From contig CP033051.1 in the NCBI GenBank assembly GCA_003667865.1, positions 3,660,001-3,724,000 on the forward strand: a stretch of 64,000 nt of DNA, written 5' to 3'. Below are positions 52,638-61,549 of the stretch, piece after piece. The number at the start of each line of letters is the position of its first letter. Within the stretch, counting starts at the first letter, position 1. A program made the translations under genes and the position numbers. Under the pieces are notes generated by a model. The model searched no databases. It was not told the DNA's origin and worked only from the letters and a program-made list of their open reading frames with translations. This stretch comes from Rossellomorea marisflavi (GTDB lineage: Bacteria > Bacillota > Bacilli > Bacillales > Bacillaceae_B).

Positions 52638-53228
52638 CTATTGACTTCCGGATTTTCTAGCTATTTTAATGCGTTGTCTTGCCACAACGAAGGCTACAAT
52701 GATAAAGCCTAATGTTATGACCGAAAAAAAACCTGTACTAGTTGATGTTACTTCCTCAATATACGGTTGTACTTCGTCACCCAAATAATAGATTGCTGAA
52801 GATAATGGTAAAAACCGGATTATTCTTCCAATCATGGCCCCAATGACAAACATCCGAATCGGGACATTTAGTACACCCCCCAGTATAGCAAATACTTTAA
52901 ATGGTATAGGTGTTATTCCGACAATAATCAATGCTAGGATTCCGTGCCTTTTATATAGACCCTCTGCTTTTGTAATCATCTTGTCAGATGCAAATTTTTT
53001 TAATATCGGCGGACCAACCTTTTTTCCTAACCAGTATCCGAATAACGCTCCCAATACAGAACTAAAAATCGTTAAGATACTATACCAAATGGATAAGTGG
53101 GGTCGATTGGTTGACATAGGTAACAACAATACATCTGGAGGAACAATAAAAATAGAAGCCTCAGTAAAAGCAACGATGATTAAACCAAATATCCCCCAGT
53201 TCTCGAGTATTTGAATAACAGTATTCAA
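52638..53228 (-). CDS. DedA/YqaA-type (VTT-domain) membrane protein
   Basis: This 196-residue protein has four to five membrane helices and the VTT-domain core: FTEASIFIVPPDVLLLPM, SSVLGALFGYWLGKKVG and GITPIPFKVFAILGGVL. DedA proteins are linked to undecaprenyl phosphate or phospholipid flipping and to membrane potential. Start TTG 53228 with TAGGA-type site. A second, more distant VTT protein is at 29014. Confidence 0.87.
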   Translation of the reverse strand: MNTVIQILENWGIFGLIIVAFTEASIFIVPPDVLLLPMSTNRPHLSIWYSILTIFSSVLGALFGYWLGKKVGPPILKKFASDKMITKAEGLYKRHGILALIIVGITPIPFKVFAILGGVLNVPIRMFVIGAMIGRIIRFLPLSSAIYYLGDEVQPYIEEVTSTSTGFFSVITLGFIIVAFVVARQRIKIARKSGSQ

Positions 53229-53540
53229 TGGATAGTTCCTACCCTCTATTGATTTTTTACTATTGGACCTTTATTGATTTACAACTATAATTCCCCCATA
53301 AAGATATAGACATACTTAGACAACGCTTTTACCCTTAGAAATCAATTTAAATCCAACACCCTTAAATCTACTTCTTTCGCTATACTTTACAGTTTCCCTT
53401 TATTTATTACATTATTTTCAAAAAATAATTGTATAAGAGCTTGTTTTGAATACATAGTGAAATAGAGCAGGAACAATTGACACCTGTAGGTTTAAGAGGA
53501 ATGATTTGACCCGGATATCCCCCCACCCGATTATAATGAC
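53229..53540. other. Divergent region between DedA and GGDEF genes
   Basis: AT-rich DNA that should carry both promoters. I see no repeat or small gene. The GGDEF gene has no strong ribosome binding site at its first ATG. Confidence 0.45.
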
Positions 53541-54272
53541 ATGATACCATTTCATTTCTTAGGGTTGAATAATGTCTCTTCTTTTCTTGTCGTACTTATT
53601 TTAACGGTACAATTGTTATACGTGATAAAGAATAACTCCATTGAAAACATATTGTTGTTAGGTTCAGTAGTTTGCATGTTCTTTAGCTTCACCCTTTTAT
53701 TGAAACCACTTGGTATTGAAATTTTCTTCGTTACGAGTACTGTTTTGTTATTGTTGAATGTATTATACAAAGCATACTCCATGGCATACTTAGATGAACT
53801 GACTAAAATACCATCAAGGCGAATGCTTAGAGAAGACCTAATGAAGATTGGTAACAAATATACACTAGCAATGATTGATATCGATTTCTTTAAGAAATTC
53901 AACGATACATATGGACATGATATTGGGGATGACGTTCTAAAGCTTGTCGCAAGATGCTTAGAAAAGGTAACAGGTGGTGGTAAAGCCTATAGGTATGGAG
54001 GTGAGGAATTCACCATCGTTTTCCCAAAGAAGGGTATGGACGAGGTTATGCCTCATTTAGAAGAACTGCGAAAACGTGTTTCAAAAGAAATGTACTTATA
54101 TAAAACAAAGAATACAAAAGGAATTGTCTCAACTAAAAGTCTATCTGTGACGATTAGTATCGGAATTGCTGAATCGAAGGATTCAAAGGAACGGTCTGAA
54201 GCAGTATTGAAAGCTGCTGACAAAGCATTATACAAGGCAAAGCAAAAAGGTAGAAATTGTGTAAGCAAATAA
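53541..54272 (+). CDS. Membrane-bound diguanylate cyclase
   Basis: This 243-residue protein has three hydrophobic helices (about 10-75) and a GGDEF domain (about 80-240). The active site reads YGGEEF, with MIDIDFFKKFNDTYGHDIGDDVL upstream, so synthesis of c-di-GMP is expected. There is no RxxD product-inhibition site. The start is uncertain: ATG 53541 lacks a clear binding site, and a TTG about ten codons later has AGGG next to it. A terminator follows. Confidence 0.85.
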   Translation: MIPFHFLGLNNVSSFLVVLILTVQLLYVIKNNSIENILLLGSVVCMFFSFTLLLKPLGIEIFFVTSTVLLLLNVLYKAYSMAYLDELTKIPSRRMLREDLMKIGNKYTLAMIDIDFFKKFNDTYGHDIGDDVLKLVARCLEKVTGGGKAYRYGGEEFTIVFPKKGMDEVMPHLEELRKRVSKEMYLYKTKNTKGIVSTKSLSVTISIGIAESKDSKERSEAVLKAADKALYKAKQKGRNCVSK

Positions 54273-54284
54273 CCATCACTACAT

Positions 54285-54312
54285 GACCAGGATCGTTACT
54301 TCCTGGTCTTTT
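54285..54312 (+). terminator. Terminator of the diguanylate cyclase gene
   Basis: Stem GACCAGGA/TCCTGGTC, 8-nt loop, then TTTTG. Confidence 0.85.
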
Positions 54313-54322
54313 GTCTTTTCAT

Positions 54323-54754
54323 TTAGTACATGATAATCAAGCGGATATCCTCAGATGAATGACCAGTTATTTTGTAAGTAAGATCACGTTCCTGTTTAAT
54401 GTTTGTAATTTCTACTTTGTTTGTAACCACTTTTTTCTTTAAAGTATTATCTACATACATAACAACTTCTATATCTACTTTCTTATTAAAATCTATTTCC
54501 TCTTTAGTAAAAGTAAAATCCATTATGTCTCCTTCTTGAATGGTTGTTCCATCGGCAAATGTAGAGATAGGACTTGTTGTTAATTTATGATCTTGATACA
54601 GATTTAATTGGAAAGCTTTATATGCAAAGTCTGTATTATTTTTCACATCTATACTAAGTTGCCCTACATTTTTCGGTTGAGAGTGTTCTATATTTGTACA
54701 AGCTGATAAAAAGACAGTAAGAGAAACCACGATAAATAGTGAGTTAACGTTCAT
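54323..54754 (-). CDS. Lipoprotein downstream of the UppS paralogue
   Basis: This 143-residue protein has a signal peptide with lipobox LSAC (Cys near residue 19) and a beta-sandwich-like mature domain (QLSIDVKNNTDFAYKAFQLN, VDIEVVMYVDNTLKKK). ATG 54754 with AAGGGAG at 9 nt is the proper start. It starts 15 bp past the uppS-like stop, so the two form an operon, suggesting an envelope function. Confidence 0.75.
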   Translation of the reverse strand: MNVNSLFIVVSLTVFLSACTNIEHSQPKNVGQLSIDVKNNTDFAYKAFQLNLYQDHKLTTSPISTFADGTTIQEGDIMDFTFTKEEIDFNKKVDIEVVMYVDNTLKKKVVTNKVEITNIKQERDLTYKITGHSSEDIRLIIMY

Positions 54755-54768
54755 AAAAACCACTCCCT

Positions 54769-55473
54769 TTAGTCTACCTTTTTTAGTTGACAATGTTTTC
54801 TTTCATACACTTCTGCTATTGCCTGTAGTAATAATTCCTTATTGAAATCAGGAAAATAAGTATCGGTATACCAAAGCTCGGAATTAGAGGCTTGCCATAG
54901 CAAGAAATTACTTATTCTTTTCTCTCCACCAGTACGTATAATGATTTCGGGATCTGGAATACCTTTCGTATACAGAAAGGTTTCTATAGTGCTTGCAGAA
55001 ATTTCTTCAATGCTCATTTTTGCTTGTTGAACTTCATCTACTAGGGACTTTAATGCAAATAGCAGTTCATTTCTTCCCCCATAATTCAAGGCAAAATTAA
55101 CAATTAATCGATCGTTATTTCGTGTTTCATTCACTGCAATTTCTACTGCTTCTTTCGTATGTGCAGGTAAGCCCTGAATATCTCCAGAAATCATCACTCT
55201 GATATTGTTTTTCATAAAATCGGGTAACTTTTCGCGCAAAAAAACGGCAGGGAGTTCCATCAGGTAATTCACTTCATCCTTTGGTCTTGACCAGTTTTCA
55301 CTGGAAAAAGCATATAATGTCAATGCCTTTATTCCTATATCTATGGAATCCTTTATGATCGCTTCCATAGCTTGTGAGCCTGCATAATGTCCCTGACTTC
55401 TAGTTAATCCTCTTTGTCTTCCCCATCTTCCATTACCGTCCATCATGATAGCTATGTGTTTTGGGATATTCAT
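54769..55473 (-). CDS. uppS: Isoprenyl transferase (UppS family), probable second copy
   Basis: This 234-residue cis-prenyltransferase has the catalytic Asp12 in IAIMMDGNGRWG, the SSENWSRP loop, and the pyrophosphate-binding RTGGEKRISNFLLWQ and ELWYTD. It condenses isopentenyl units onto farnesyl diphosphate to give polyprenyl diphosphate for cell-wall synthesis. cdsA, dxr and frr, the usual neighbours of uppS, are absent; a lipoprotein gene follows instead. It is therefore probably a paralogue. Two matching palindromes lie upstream and imply specific regulation. Confidence 0.88.
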   Translation of the reverse strand: MNIPKHIAIMMDGNGRWGRQRGLTRSQGHYAGSQAMEAIIKDSIDIGIKALTLYAFSSENWSRPKDEVNYLMELPAVFLREKLPDFMKNNIRVMISGDIQGLPAHTKEAVEIAVNETRNNDRLIVNFALNYGGRNELLFALKSLVDEVQQAKMSIEEISASTIETFLYTKGIPDPEIIIRTGGEKRISNFLLWQASNSELWYTDTYFPDFNKELLLQAIAEVYERKHCQLKKVD

Positions 55474-55513
55474 ACTATTATCATCCTTTCGTTCAAACTA
55501 ATGATAAAAAGTT

Positions 55514-55530
55514 ACATAGAATTTCTATGT
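55514..55530. promoter_or_regulatory. Palindromic operator candidate, proximal
   Basis: Perfect 17-bp palindrome ACATAGAA-T-TTCTATGT, centred about 49 bp upstream of the uppS-like start codon. Confidence 0.6.
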
Positions 55531-55597
55531 ATATAAACAAAAAAATTTATATTAAACGTTTCAAAGCAATAAAAAAGGTACAATACAAACAGATACT

Positions 55598-55614
55598 ACA
55601 TAGATATTCTATGT
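55598..55614. promoter_or_regulatory. Palindromic operator candidate, distal
   Basis: 17-bp palindrome ACATAGA-TAT-TCTATGT with the same arms as the proximal site and exactly 84 bp from it, in the same intergenic region. Confidence 0.6.
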
Positions 55615-55680
55615 AATATCTTAACGTTCAATGTACTATTTGTAAAGTGAATGATTAGTGATTTACATCTCATTTTAAGT

Positions 55681-56448
55681 TTATCTGATTTCCACCATTG
55701 TCTTTATGATCGCGAAGTACTCTCGAATAAAATAATTAATCTTTATAATGAAAGGTGATTCAGCACTAAGTCCAAAATTTTTTATTCCTAGTTGATCTGC
55801 AATGATATTTGCTCTTACAAGGTGATAATCACTTGTAATAATTAACACTGTCGACTTCTCCAAATCCAACTGTTTCAGTATATTTTTAGAATAGGTAAGA
55901 TTCTCATATGTAGATGTAGAACGATCCTCGTAATGAATGCGATGCTCTGAGATGCCATGATCTTGTAAGTATTTTCCCATTGCTGCAGCTTCTGTTATCG
56001 TCTCTCCTGGGCCTTGGCCACCTGAAACAATAACAGGAATCTCAGGATTCTCTTTTAAGAATGCTACCCCAGTTTTTAATCTTGTTTCCAAAGTTATAGA
56101 AGGTATCTCTCCTTTAAGACCAGCTCCTAATATAATAACGCTATCAATTTCTTTTGGTTCAAACTTACTAGTAGCATGAAGTTGGTAAAGAATATAGCCT
56201 TCAATGATGAAAAAGGTAAGAACGAACAAACCGTAGACAATTTTACTTAGCTTGCTTAGTAAAGACAAGCTCCTATGCTGTTTTGCACTCTTAGATAAAA
56301 ACACAATAAACATAATGGTTACTAAATTTCCAGCCACAAAAATAATACCAAAGCTTGCCCTAAAAATAACGAGCAATACAAATATTACAGAAGTTAAAGC
56401 AATATAAATCATTTTCTTGTTTCGTGAGAAAATTTGATTGTTTTCCAT
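55681..56448 (-). CDS. YdcF/DUF218-type membrane protein
   Basis: This 255-residue protein has three N-terminal membrane helices (about 13-80) and a DUF218 domain (about 100-250) with VIILGAGL, VSGGQGPGETITEA, YEDRSTSTYENL and TSDYHLVRANIIA. Related proteins (SanA, ElyC) affect the cell-wall lipid carrier and barrier function. It lies upstream of the UppS paralogue in the same direction but 207 bp away, with the palindromes between. Confidence 0.85.
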   Translation of the reverse strand: MENNQIFSRNKKMIYIALTSVIFVLLVIFRASFGIIFVAGNLVTIMFIVFLSKSAKQHRSLSLLSKLSKIVYGLFVLTFFIIEGYILYQLHATSKFEPKEIDSVIILGAGLKGEIPSITLETRLKTGVAFLKENPEIPVIVSGGQGPGETITEAAAMGKYLQDHGISEHRIHYEDRSTSTYENLTYSKNILKQLDLEKSTVLIITSDYHLVRANIIADQLGIKNFGLSAESPFIIKINYFIREYFAIIKTMVEIR

Positions 56449-56827
56449 ATAGGTACCTCTAATTTCTTATCATTGTTATATATGATTTTTCTTTAAATGA
56501 TCATTTGGTCTTTTAGTTTGTGAATGCACCAAATATAATACAACTAAAAATTGAACTTATACTTCATTCTATCACCTTACATTAAGTTTGACGGTACTAT
56601 CGGATAAAAAGTTACAGCATTTAAGGTTATATATTTGAGTCAAAAGAAAACGATATTTTCGTATACTTTGTTGCTCATTTAACTTGTTTTTGCTAGTAAC
56701 ATGGTCGTTCCATCGCGCTCTAGACCCTTGCTTTCCACTAGGAGAAAAGGTCTTCCGCTTCATTTCACTATAAATTTATACTAGGAATTCTCAAACAACA
56801 ATCTTTGCGAAAACAGCAAAAGTAAAA
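56449..56827. other. Gap with a doubtful 63-codon frame
   Basis: A minus-strand frame at 56572-56763 encodes a basic 63-residue sequence (MKRKTFSPSGKQGSRARW start) without a ribosome binding site or recognisable fold. I do not call it a gene. The remainder is promoter region of the YdcF-type gene. Confidence 0.4.
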
Positions 56828-56860
56828 GAGTATTACCTACTTTCAGGTCAATACCCTTTA
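56828..56860 (-). terminator. Terminator of the LMW phosphatase locus
   Basis: Imperfect stem (AAGGGTATTGACCT ... AGGTAATACTCTT) with a TTTTACTTTT tail on the minus strand. It sits at the end of the full-length reading frame, not after the internal TAG. Confidence 0.75.
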
Positions 56861-57331
56861 GGATTTGTTAGTATTCATTTTCAAAAGATTTTGCACGAAT
56901 TCCGGCATTGAGCCATGAATATAGTCTACCATTTTTATGACCTCTTCCAAATATTTACCCTCTTCATCTGGAGGAGGTACAGTTATTGATGTTTCTTCTT
57001 TTATATATAATGCATTGAATAATAGGATTTCAGTATGATAATTCTCCCAAATATAGTCTTTATGCTATTTCCCCATGCCTACGATTACATCAAATCGTGT
57101 CAGGAAATGTTCCTGAAATTGTGTTCTTTTAAAAGTAGATGTGTTGACACCTAGATCTTCCATTCTTTTAAAATGAATCGCTGAAAAACGGCTTAAATCA
57201 CTGCTTACTTTAAACCCAGCAGAAGAAACTACTATATTAGTATTTTCGGTTCTTTCTAAGTAAACAATCATGCATAATTCTGCAGTTATACTTCTTGTAT
57301 AGTTGTCTGTACATAAGAATATTAGTTTCAT
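56858..57331 (-). pseudogene. Low-molecular-weight protein tyrosine phosphatase split by an in-frame TAG
   Basis: From ATG 57331 (AAAGGTG upstream) the frame encodes the P-loop FLCTDNYTRS, with Cys7 and Arg13 of the CX5R motif, and continues for 88 residues to a TAG at 57065-57067. The same frame then runs on for 68 more codons with typical family C-terminal sequence (SITVPPPDEEGKYLEEV, VDYIHGSMPEF) to TAA at 56858, followed by a terminator. One nonsense change thus separates the halves. Either the gene is inactivated, or the amber codon is read through. Confidence 0.8.
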
Positions 57332-57559
57332 GCGATTCTCACCTTTACACTTCATTCATAAGTCTTATTTTATTTTTATCTAAATGTATCCTAGATCCAT
57401 ACTACAGTGTGTACTAAAACTAGTTCCCTTCCTAATACCTACTAACCCCTTTTGCCCCAGCCTGCTCCCCCGAAAAAATACATTAGTGGAAGATTGATAG
57501 ATTTCCTTATTGTCCTTTTCCATCTAAAAAATGATCAAGCTGGCAAATTTAAGGTACAC

Positions 57560-57596
57560 AAAAAGTGCGTCAACCTTTATGGCAAACGCACTATAA
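57560..57596 (-). terminator. Terminator of the DUF6376 lipoprotein gene
   Basis: Stem AGTGCGTTTG/CAACGCACT-type with TTTTT on the minus strand, directly after the stop codon. Confidence 0.85.
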
Positions 57597-57597
57597 T

Positions 57598-58044
57598 TTA
57601 TTGACCTAATTGTTTGATTTGATCTATAGTATCTGAGATTTCTTGAAAGGTTTGATACATTTCTGAATTTTTCAGCATATCAGGATTTAGCTTTCCATTT
57701 TCCACAGTATTAAGCAATGTTTCAATTCCATCTTTCGCTTTGTTGTTTTGATCCATTATTTGTTGATGTAAATCTGCAGCCATTTCCGGGGCTTGTAGCT
57801 CATTAAACGCATCAATTTCTGTTTTCATATCCTCAAGCTTCATTTTTAAGTCTGCTAAAGCTTGTTCATCATTTATAGCTTGCTCAGCAAGGTTAGGTAC
57901 CTCATCTACAAAAACCGTGACTTCATTTACATATTCAGTAGCTTCATCCATATAGGTAACCGTATTATTCACTTCCTCTAAAAAAGAACACCCTCCAAGA
58001 AACAACAGAATTGCCAAAGTGCATATACCCAATAACTTCTTCAA
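57598..58044 (-). CDS. DUF6376-type helical lipoprotein
   Basis: This 148-residue protein has a signal peptide with lipobox FLGGC (Cys near 19) and a long helical mature part with heptad repeats (EEVNNTVTYMDEATEYVNEV, ending TIDQIKQLGQ). It matches the DUF6376 family of Bacillus lipoproteins of unknown role. TTG 58044 with ATGGAGG at 8 nt is the start; the longer frame begins inside that binding site. Confidence 0.8.
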   Translation of the reverse strand: MKKLLGICTLAILLFLGGCSFLEEVNNTVTYMDEATEYVNEVTVFVDEVPNLAEQAINDEQALADLKMKLEDMKTEIDAFNELQAPEMAADLHQQIMDQNNKAKDGIETLLNTVENGKLNPDMLKNSEMYQTFQEISDTIDQIKQLGQ

Positions 58045-58141
58045 ATTATATACCTCCATCATTCAAATACTGTATGACTATTACTACGTATGTAACAATA
58101 AAAAAGTTTCATAGATATAAAATGTTTCAATTTCAGTTTAA

Positions 58142-58170
58142 AGGTCCGTCCCTCATATCAGGGACGGACC
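58142..58170 (-). terminator. Terminator of the ParA-partner operon
   Basis: 11-bp GC-rich stem GGTCCGTCCCT/AGGGACGGACC with a TTTAAA tail on the minus strand, 11 bp after the stop at 58181. Confidence 0.85.
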
Positions 58171-58180
58171 TTCGATGGTT

Positions 58181-58795
58181 TTATTTTTCGCGGATTCCTT
58201 TTGCGCGTAGCTTTGAGCCTACTGTCGATTCGAGGATTCTTGTGAAAACTTGCGCTTTTGTTAGTCTTGTAGTGATGTGTACATTCATGGTTTTTGCAAG
58301 CTTTACTAATTTTGCTTTTGTCTGTAATTGTTCATGATTTGATAAGAATTCTTTAGCTGTTTGAAATTCTTGTATCGTTTTTAATTGCTCACCTATCGTT
58401 TCAAATTCATTTTTGGGCTCTTTTTTGCTTTTTTCTTCATCTGAAGAAATATTAAAATAGGAAGCTACTTTTTTGTAAATAGATGCTTTTGTATCTCTTG
58501 ACACTAGTTGAATATTTAAATGTTCACAAAAAATAGACAGCTCTTTTTTAGTAAATTTTGATAAAAGCTTTTGAATACTTTGTAAGTCATTTGCTTCCGA
58601 TTGAATCGTATTCGTAAGATCATCAAAAACATCGTTTTCTTCATTTTTTGTCTCTGATTCAGAGTCTTCTGATACAATCTCTATATATTGGAATGTCGCT
58701 TCACCTTTTAGTAGCTTCTCGTATTGGTCATCACGTAAAGTCTTTAATTGATTTACTATTAATTCTAAGAATGATTCCGTTGTTTTTTTAGTCAT
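58181..58795 (-). CDS. ParA-associated helical protein with two SAP-like segments
   Basis: This 204-residue, charged, all-helical protein has an acidic linker (about 40-70) and two similar helix-extended-helix segments of the SAP/Rho-N type: LLSKFTKKELSIFCEHLNIQ with SRDTKASIYKKV (about 88-125), and AKLVKLAKTMNVHI with RLTKAQVFTRIL (about 158-195). Such segments often bind DNA. It starts 3 bp after the ParA-type gene, so it is likely its functional partner, in the place of a ParB, although it has no ParB motifs. Confidence 0.7.
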   Translation of the reverse strand: MTKKTTESFLELIVNQLKTLRDDQYEKLLKGEATFQYIEIVSEDSESETKNEENDVFDDLTNTIQSEANDLQSIQKLLSKFTKKELSIFCEHLNIQLVSRDTKASIYKKVASYFNISSDEEKSKKEPKNEFETIGEQLKTIQEFQTAKEFLSNHEQLQTKAKLVKLAKTMNVHITTRLTKAQVFTRILESTVGSKLRAKGIREK

Positions 58796-58798
58796 GTT

Positions 58799-59737
58799 TT
58801 AGCCTCCCGCAACTTTTATTCTTGTTTTGATTTCTTCGACAAGTTCCTTCAGTTCCCGTATGACTATATCTTGATCTTTACTCACATTCTGAAGTACTAC
58901 GGGAACCCCTAGTTCTGGTGCCTGTGCATACAATGTTTTATTCTCACGAAGATAGTAGTTAAAGGTTGGGTGATCTCCTCTTATCTGGGCGATATAATCC
59001 CGATGAATGGAAATCGGCTGCAGTCCATAATATGACACCATTGTAAAAATAACACCGAGCATTCTGGGAGCGATTTCCTCTAAATCAAAACGCTCTGCTT
59101 GACTTAAATAGTGATTGTAGTTCTTTTTTAGCTCTTCAATATGGCGAATTAACGTATTAATGCCTAGAGTTGATAAATAGTCAGCCTTAGCTGGAACTAT
59201 GTAATGATCACTTGCTACAATCGCATTTTGCGTGACAAGATTAAAGTTAGGGGGGCAATCAATTAGAATGACATCATATTCGTTTCGTAAATCCTCTAAG
59301 TTTTTCCTTAAAAGAGATAATACACGAAGATAATTACTTCTAATCGACCGCTCTGTACTTCCTCCAAGTCTGCTTGATAACTCCATATCTACATTGATAA
59401 GTTCTAAATGAGAACATATTAAATCTAAATAGCCTTGACTATCATAGTCATTCATTAATTGAAGATTAACCTCATTTGGAGAAATAATTAACTCTTTAAA
59501 AGGAGAATTTAAATTATTGTCTAGAAACTCATCATACCAATGTTTAATTGTACGCTCTTCACGGTCAAAATTTCTCCATTCATCAAAACTTAAAAAGGAT
59601 AAGGTCAAATTGGCTTGGGGGTCCAGGTCAAGTAGCAAAACACGTTTACCTTCATTGGCTAGTTGTGCACCAATATTTGCGGTTAATGTCGTCTTACCGA
59701 CTCCGCCTTTATAATTCATTACAGAAATTATCCCAAT
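58799..59737 (-). CDS. ParA/Soj-type ATPase starting at ATT
   Basis: This 312-residue deviant-Walker ATPase has KGGVGKTT with the signature lysine, LLLDLDPQANLT (Walker A'), ILIDCPPNF (Walker B) and a C-terminal ELKELVEEI helix. The first ATG in frame (59719) would remove the beta-strand IISV that precedes the P-loop in every ParA. Upstream, GGAGG lies 7 nt before an in-frame ATT at 59737 that gives M-GIISVMNYKGG, the standard N-terminus. I therefore place the start at ATT. It forms an operon with the helical protein downstream and is not near parB, so it is an orphan segregation-like or positioning module. Confidence 0.85.
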   Translation of the reverse strand: MGIISVMNYKGGVGKTTLTANIGAQLANEGKRVLLLDLDPQANLTLSFLSFDEWRNFDREERTIKHWYDEFLDNNLNSPFKELIISPNEVNLQLMNDYDSQGYLDLICSHLELINVDMELSSRLGGSTERSIRSNYLRVLSLLRKNLEDLRNEYDVILIDCPPNFNLVTQNAIVASDHYIVPAKADYLSTLGINTLIRHIEELKKNYNHYLSQAERFDLEEIAPRMLGVIFTMVSYYGLQPISIHRDYIAQIRGDHPTFNYYLRENKTLYAQAPELGVPVVLQNVSKDQDIVIRELKELVEEIKTRIKVAGG

Positions 59738-59992
59738 ATGATCGCCTCCAAAATTTAGTTGCTACCTTGATAACAAATGGCTCTTTCGTATGAAAACCTT
59801 TCTTTGCATACAACATGAAAATGAATATGCTGTTATTCTTTCTGCTATTTGTTATCGATGGAAGTCTTCCCCGTAATGATATATATGCTTAACATTTGTG
59901 AATTTTAATAAATTTACAGAATCATAATGATTTCAAAAAAGAAATTCTCAATCATAGCTCATTAAATTTATGACTTCATGCTAATCCACCAT
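59738..59992. other. Upstream region of the ParA-type operon
   Basis: AT-rich and without a supported gene. It should hold the promoter of the ParA operon. I see no iteron-like repeats that would suggest a parS or origin site. Confidence 0.45.
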
Positions 59993-60027
59993 AAAAAAAT
60001 CAGCTAACATTTGCTAGCTGATTTTTT
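59993..60027. terminator. Terminator of the SpoIID/LytB gene
   Basis: Stem AAAAAATCAGCTA/TAGCTGATTTTTT with an 8-nt loop, A/T runs on both strands. Confidence 0.9.
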
Positions 60028-60042
60028 CCACAAATTTTTAAT

Positions 60043-61305
60043 TTATAATTCATCGTACTGAAGAATTTTCGTTCCCGGAAAATAAAATTCAATGATTTCC
60101 TTATAGCTTTTTCCTTGTTCTCCCATAACACTCGCCCCCCATTGGCTCATTCCAACTCCATGACCATAACCACGTCCTTTCATTGTATATACTCCATCGT
60201 TATAGTCCAGAGAATCAATAAAGTAACTCTTGAAACGACTTCCTCCTAGCATGGGACGGATTTTATTTAAATTCACATCATCTAACTGTACCTCATTGTA
60301 AAGGATCGTTCCGTCCATTAGACGTTGTAAGAATTCAACTTTTATCGAACCTTTTGTGAACCGCTTTGACTCTAATTGTTCATTTGATAATTGAAACTTA
60401 GAAATCGTTAACACTTTAATGTCGTTCCCAAAACCATCTCTTTGTAGCCATTTTTTTATTGAAGATGTTATTTGCTTATCTATTTCTTGATTCTGCTCCC
60501 ACCACTTTGGATCATTCCAATCAGTACTAGCCACTTCTATTTGGTTTTCGTTAAGTGTAAATTTCCATGGTGATACAGGATCATAAGGGTCATTTTTTAT
60601 TGGAAAATAGGTGACAGATTTACCTCCCCAAACATTAGCGTTATTTTCGGTTACTCCCCCATTACTGGCAGAATAAAAAGCTTCAATTAGTCTATTATTA
60701 AAACTAATAACTTCGCCTTCAGTCTCAACGACTGCCTTTGTTGTGCTCTTACGCCAGTCATACCCTCCATAAACTTGATATTGAATGGTATCATTCATCT
60801 GCTTATGTAAATTAGAAACAGCATACGTTCGTGCAGCTAGTGCTTGTGCTTTTAATGCTTCTAAATCCCAGCTTGGAAATACTTCAAAAGGTACAACCCC
60901 CTTCAGATAATCTTCTAAGGGTAATTGGTTAACCGGCCGAATGTATTGTTCTTCTTCTATTTTGAATTCCATAGCACCAAGGTATGGTCGATTATTTATG
61001 TACATTTTGTGCTGCTGATCATAGCTTTCAGGAATAAATTGAATAGAATCCTTAACCCTAATATCAAGTTTGGAATCTCCTTGAATTCTCAACACGTCTT
61101 TTTCTATTGACAAAAGATATTCCTTACCGCTCTTTAATGTTAACGTAGGGTCTAGCGTAAGATAGTTCCCTTCAACCTTTATAGTCATGCTTTTAGTATC
61201 TTCAATATAATTTACAAGTCTAACTGAAACCATTTCCTCTGCCTTCACTTGTTGTTGAAATCCAAATGAAAAAAACAGGAGGATCAAAAAAATAAATACA
61301 CGCAT
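60043..61305 (-). CDS. Secreted SpoIID/LytB-domain protein
   Basis: This 420-residue protein has a signal peptide (cleavage probably after VKA near residue 22), an N-terminal beta-rich region (about 25-115) and a SpoIID/LytB domain. Conserved segments are LPLEDYLKGVVPFEVFPSW, EALKAQALAARTYAV, YSASNGGVTENNANVWGG and RGYGHGVGMSQWGA. SpoIID is a lytic transglycosylase of engulfment, whereas LytB modifies amidase activity. Lacking the spoIIQ or sigE-type neighbours, this copy is more likely a vegetative or LytB-like paralogue. Single gene. Confidence 0.87.
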   Translation of the reverse strand: MRVFIFLILLFFSFGFQQQVKAEEMVSVRLVNYIEDTKSMTIKVEGNYLTLDPTLTLKSGKEYLLSIEKDVLRIQGDSKLDIRVKDSIQFIPESYDQQHKMYINNRPYLGAMEFKIEEEQYIRPVNQLPLEDYLKGVVPFEVFPSWDLEALKAQALAARTYAVSNLHKQMNDTIQYQVYGGYDWRKSTTKAVVETEGEVISFNNRLIEAFYSASNGGVTENNANVWGGKSVTYFPIKNDPYDPVSPWKFTLNENQIEVASTDWNDPKWWEQNQEIDKQITSSIKKWLQRDGFGNDIKVLTISKFQLSNEQLESKRFTKGSIKVEFLQRLMDGTILYNEVQLDDVNLNKIRPMLGGSRFKSYFIDSLDYNDGVYTMKGRGYGHGVGMSQWGASVMGEQGKSYKEIIEFYFPGTKILQYDEL

Positions 61306-61549
61306 GTAAACTGCTACCCCCGACTAAGGCTTTTTTGTAAAAGAATCATTATTTAATCTTTACCAATTTAGCAAGAGATATTATTTAATTGTGAATTAGG
61401 TTCTATAATTAGTGGATAGACTTCCTTTACATATAGAAATCAGAGTGATACGTTAAAGCATGAATTTTCACACACTCAGTGGGAAAGTAATGTTCTTAAT
61501 AAAATCTTCTAGTATAATAGAACTAATACATACAAAATGAGGTACCAAC

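Noticed and set aside
56572..56763. 63-codon minus-strand frame with basic composition
   Set aside because: No binding site, no recognisable fold, and it lies in a promoter region.
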